From Muribaculaceae bacterium (GTDB taxonomy: Bacteria; Bacteroidota; Bacteroidia; Bacteroidales; Muribaculaceae): a stretch of 34,545 bases of DNA. The stretch spans positions 1 to 34,545 of the forward strand of contig JAGBIJ010000005.1 of NCBI GenBank assembly GCA_017935045.1. Reading direction: 5' to 3'. The notes beneath the pieces were generated by a model. That model was not told where the DNA came from. It worked only from the letters and a program-made list of their open reading frames with translations, and searched no databases. Of the stretch, positions 31,944 through 34,545 are shown one piece after another. The translations under genes and the position numbers were made by a program. How positions within the stretch are numbered: the stretch's first letter is position 1; the number at the start of each line of letters is the position of its first letter.

Positions 31944-32501
31944 TCAAGACTTAATGGAGTTGCGATAATCTATTCGGGCTTTGTACATTTGCTCTTTTAT
32001 GCCGCCATTGCGTAAAAAGTCAGCTTGCAGCCGGTCTAAAAGTTTTCGGAGGAATACGTCTGTCTGATGTATGAGTGTAATCGCTATATTGGCTATTGTC
32101 TCGGCTGTGCGTTGTTTGATGGCTTCTGCATAAAAGGCAGAATCATTGTGTGCGGAGCAAACTCTGCGAGTAGTTTTCGCCTTTTCAGAATCGACATCCC
32201 ATTTAATAAGATTTCTTACTCTGAGATAATCTTCGTAGTCAAGCAACAGCTCCTGAAGGCTTGCCCTTGCAACATTTATAAGTTTTATTTCAGTTTCTGT
32301 CGAAGTAGCGGCCGCTGCAGAGCCCTCTGCAATGTTCTGCCTTCCGCTACGGGCTGCCTGCACCATCTGGTCAATAGTCCGATCCCCTTTTTGCAGATGC
32401 GTATGGGCAAAATAATAAGTAATGTCGTAGATACACTCCGCCTTCTAGAAGGCAATAAGCTTTCGATAGTTGCCCTTTTGAGGCAGGAATGTGTCGGCCA
32501 T
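31944..32501 (-). pseudogene. Four-helix-bundle protein (23S intervening-sequence/Avd-like) interrupted by TAG
   Basis: From ATG 32501 the minus strand reads MADTFLPQKGNYRKLIAF, then TAG at codon 19 (32445-32447), then KAECIYDITYYFAHTH..., DRTIDQMVQAARSGRQNIAEGS, and a helical body ending at 31944. The family usually has a Gln at the interrupted position (FQKAECIYDI), so a single CAG-to-TAG change is the likely cause. The downstream 140 codons from ATG 32366 remain open and could give a protein lacking the first helix. These proteins are related to the 23S rRNA intervening-sequence protein and to the retroelement accessory protein Avd; no reverse transcriptase or variable repeat is in the window. 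Flanking inverted 9-bp arrays suggest a mobile-like unit. Confidence 0.8.
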
Positions 32502-32534
32502 GGTCTGATGTCCTGGGGTTGAGTTATACTTTAT

Positions 32535-32588
32535 CGGACTAATTGGCCTTATTAGTCTAATAGGTCTTATTAGTCTAATTGGGCTAAT
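32535..32588. repeat. 9-bp tandem array, right flank of the four-helix-bundle gene
   Basis: Six 9-bp units that on the minus strand read ATTAGCCCA, ATTAGACTA, ATAAGACCT, ATTAGACTA, ATAAGGCCA, ATTAGTCCG. They are inverted relative to the left array and would lie in the 5' untranslated region of the gene. Confidence 0.85.
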
Positions 32589-32597
32589 TAGGATATG

Positions 32598-32605
32598 CAA
32601 AGTTA
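32598..32605 (-). promoter_or_regulatory. -7 promoter box for the four-helix-bundle gene
   Basis: The complement reads TAACTTTG, fitting TAnnTTTG, just outside the right 9-bp array and about 97 bases before ATG 32501. No clear -33 element. Confidence 0.4.
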
Positions 32606-32668
32606 GAAAAAATATTTCACATAGTCTACCGGTAAAAAATCTGATGAATCCGGAGGGGGTGGGATAAA

Positions 32669-32699
32669 TTGCTGAAGTCGGATTTTTTTTGTAATTTTG
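32669..32699 (+). promoter_or_regulatory. gyrB promoter
   Basis: TTG (32669-32671), 20 bp, then TAATTTTG (32692-32699), a full match to the Bacteroidetes pattern, 69 bases before the gyrB ATG. Spacing and box are the same as at the PEGA/Sel1 gene. Confidence 0.75.
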
Positions 32700-32702
32700 T
32701 AG

Positions 32703-34545
<1,843 letters not shown>

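Noticed and set aside
25607-32447. Genome-wide reassignment of TAG to glutamine
   Set aside because: GH3, the partial gene at the start and the SrfC continuation all appear to end at TAG at sensible positions, so TAG is used as a normal stop here.
31944-32501. Diversity-generating retroelement (because of the Avd-like family)
   Set aside because: No reverse transcriptase, template repeat or variable repeat is in the window.

Overview
The window looks like a chromosomal segment of a GC-rich member of the Bacteroidales, possibly Muribaculaceae (the family is a guess). The signs are a type IX secretion (T9SS-like) C-terminal sorting domain, a bacterial GH3-family enzyme, AT-rich start regions without strong Shine-Dalgarno sequences, and repeated matches to the Bacteroidetes -7 promoter box TAnnTTTG, mostly as TAATTTTG. 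Several boundaries were set by choosing an internal start codon over the longest open frame.

Region 1 (1-3887) holds the tail of an unknown gene, a palindromic repeat cluster, a large secreted T9SS cargo-like protein on the minus strand with a clear terminator, and a plus-strand pair tsaE-birA. Region 2 (3895-10332, minus) is a compact phage-head block: a small ORF, major capsid-like protein, a small head-associated protein, portal-like protein, a 716-aa structural protein and a terminase ATPase that stops where its nuclease domain should begin. No integrase, lysis or tail-assembly genes are visible. It is either a decayed prophage or a retained (domesticated) capsid module. Region 3 (10333-13172) has an AT-rich intergenic stretch with a hairpin terminator and a 27-bp tandem repeat, a secreted PEGA/Sel1 repeat protein, and a cluster of multi-hairpin repeats.

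Region 4 (13173-31748, minus) is the main point of interest: a tightly packed row of genes read in one direction. In transcription order it encodes an actin/Hsp70-fold SrfB-like ATPase, a SrfC-like P-loop protein followed by an in-frame TAG and a 119-aa continuation, a membrane-anchored subtilisin-like protease, a four-helix membrane protein, a second P-loop NTPase with helical repeats, a single-pass membrane protein, a lipoprotein, an exported coiled-coil protein, two proteins with Ig-like/carboxypeptidase-regulatory-like repeats, and a GH3-family acyl-adenylating enzyme. This looks like an envelope-spanning, nucleotide-driven machine built around SrfB/SrfC with a protease as possible effector. 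Its biological role (conflict, secretion, envelope remodelling or predation) cannot be read from the sequence.

Region 5 (31749-34545) holds a four-helix-bundle (23S intervening-sequence/Avd-like) gene interrupted by TAG and bracketed by inverted arrays of a 9-bp unit, then gyrB. The last ~85 bases of the gyrB frame encode an IleS signature instead of the GyrB C-terminus, which most probably marks a chimeric join at the end of the window.
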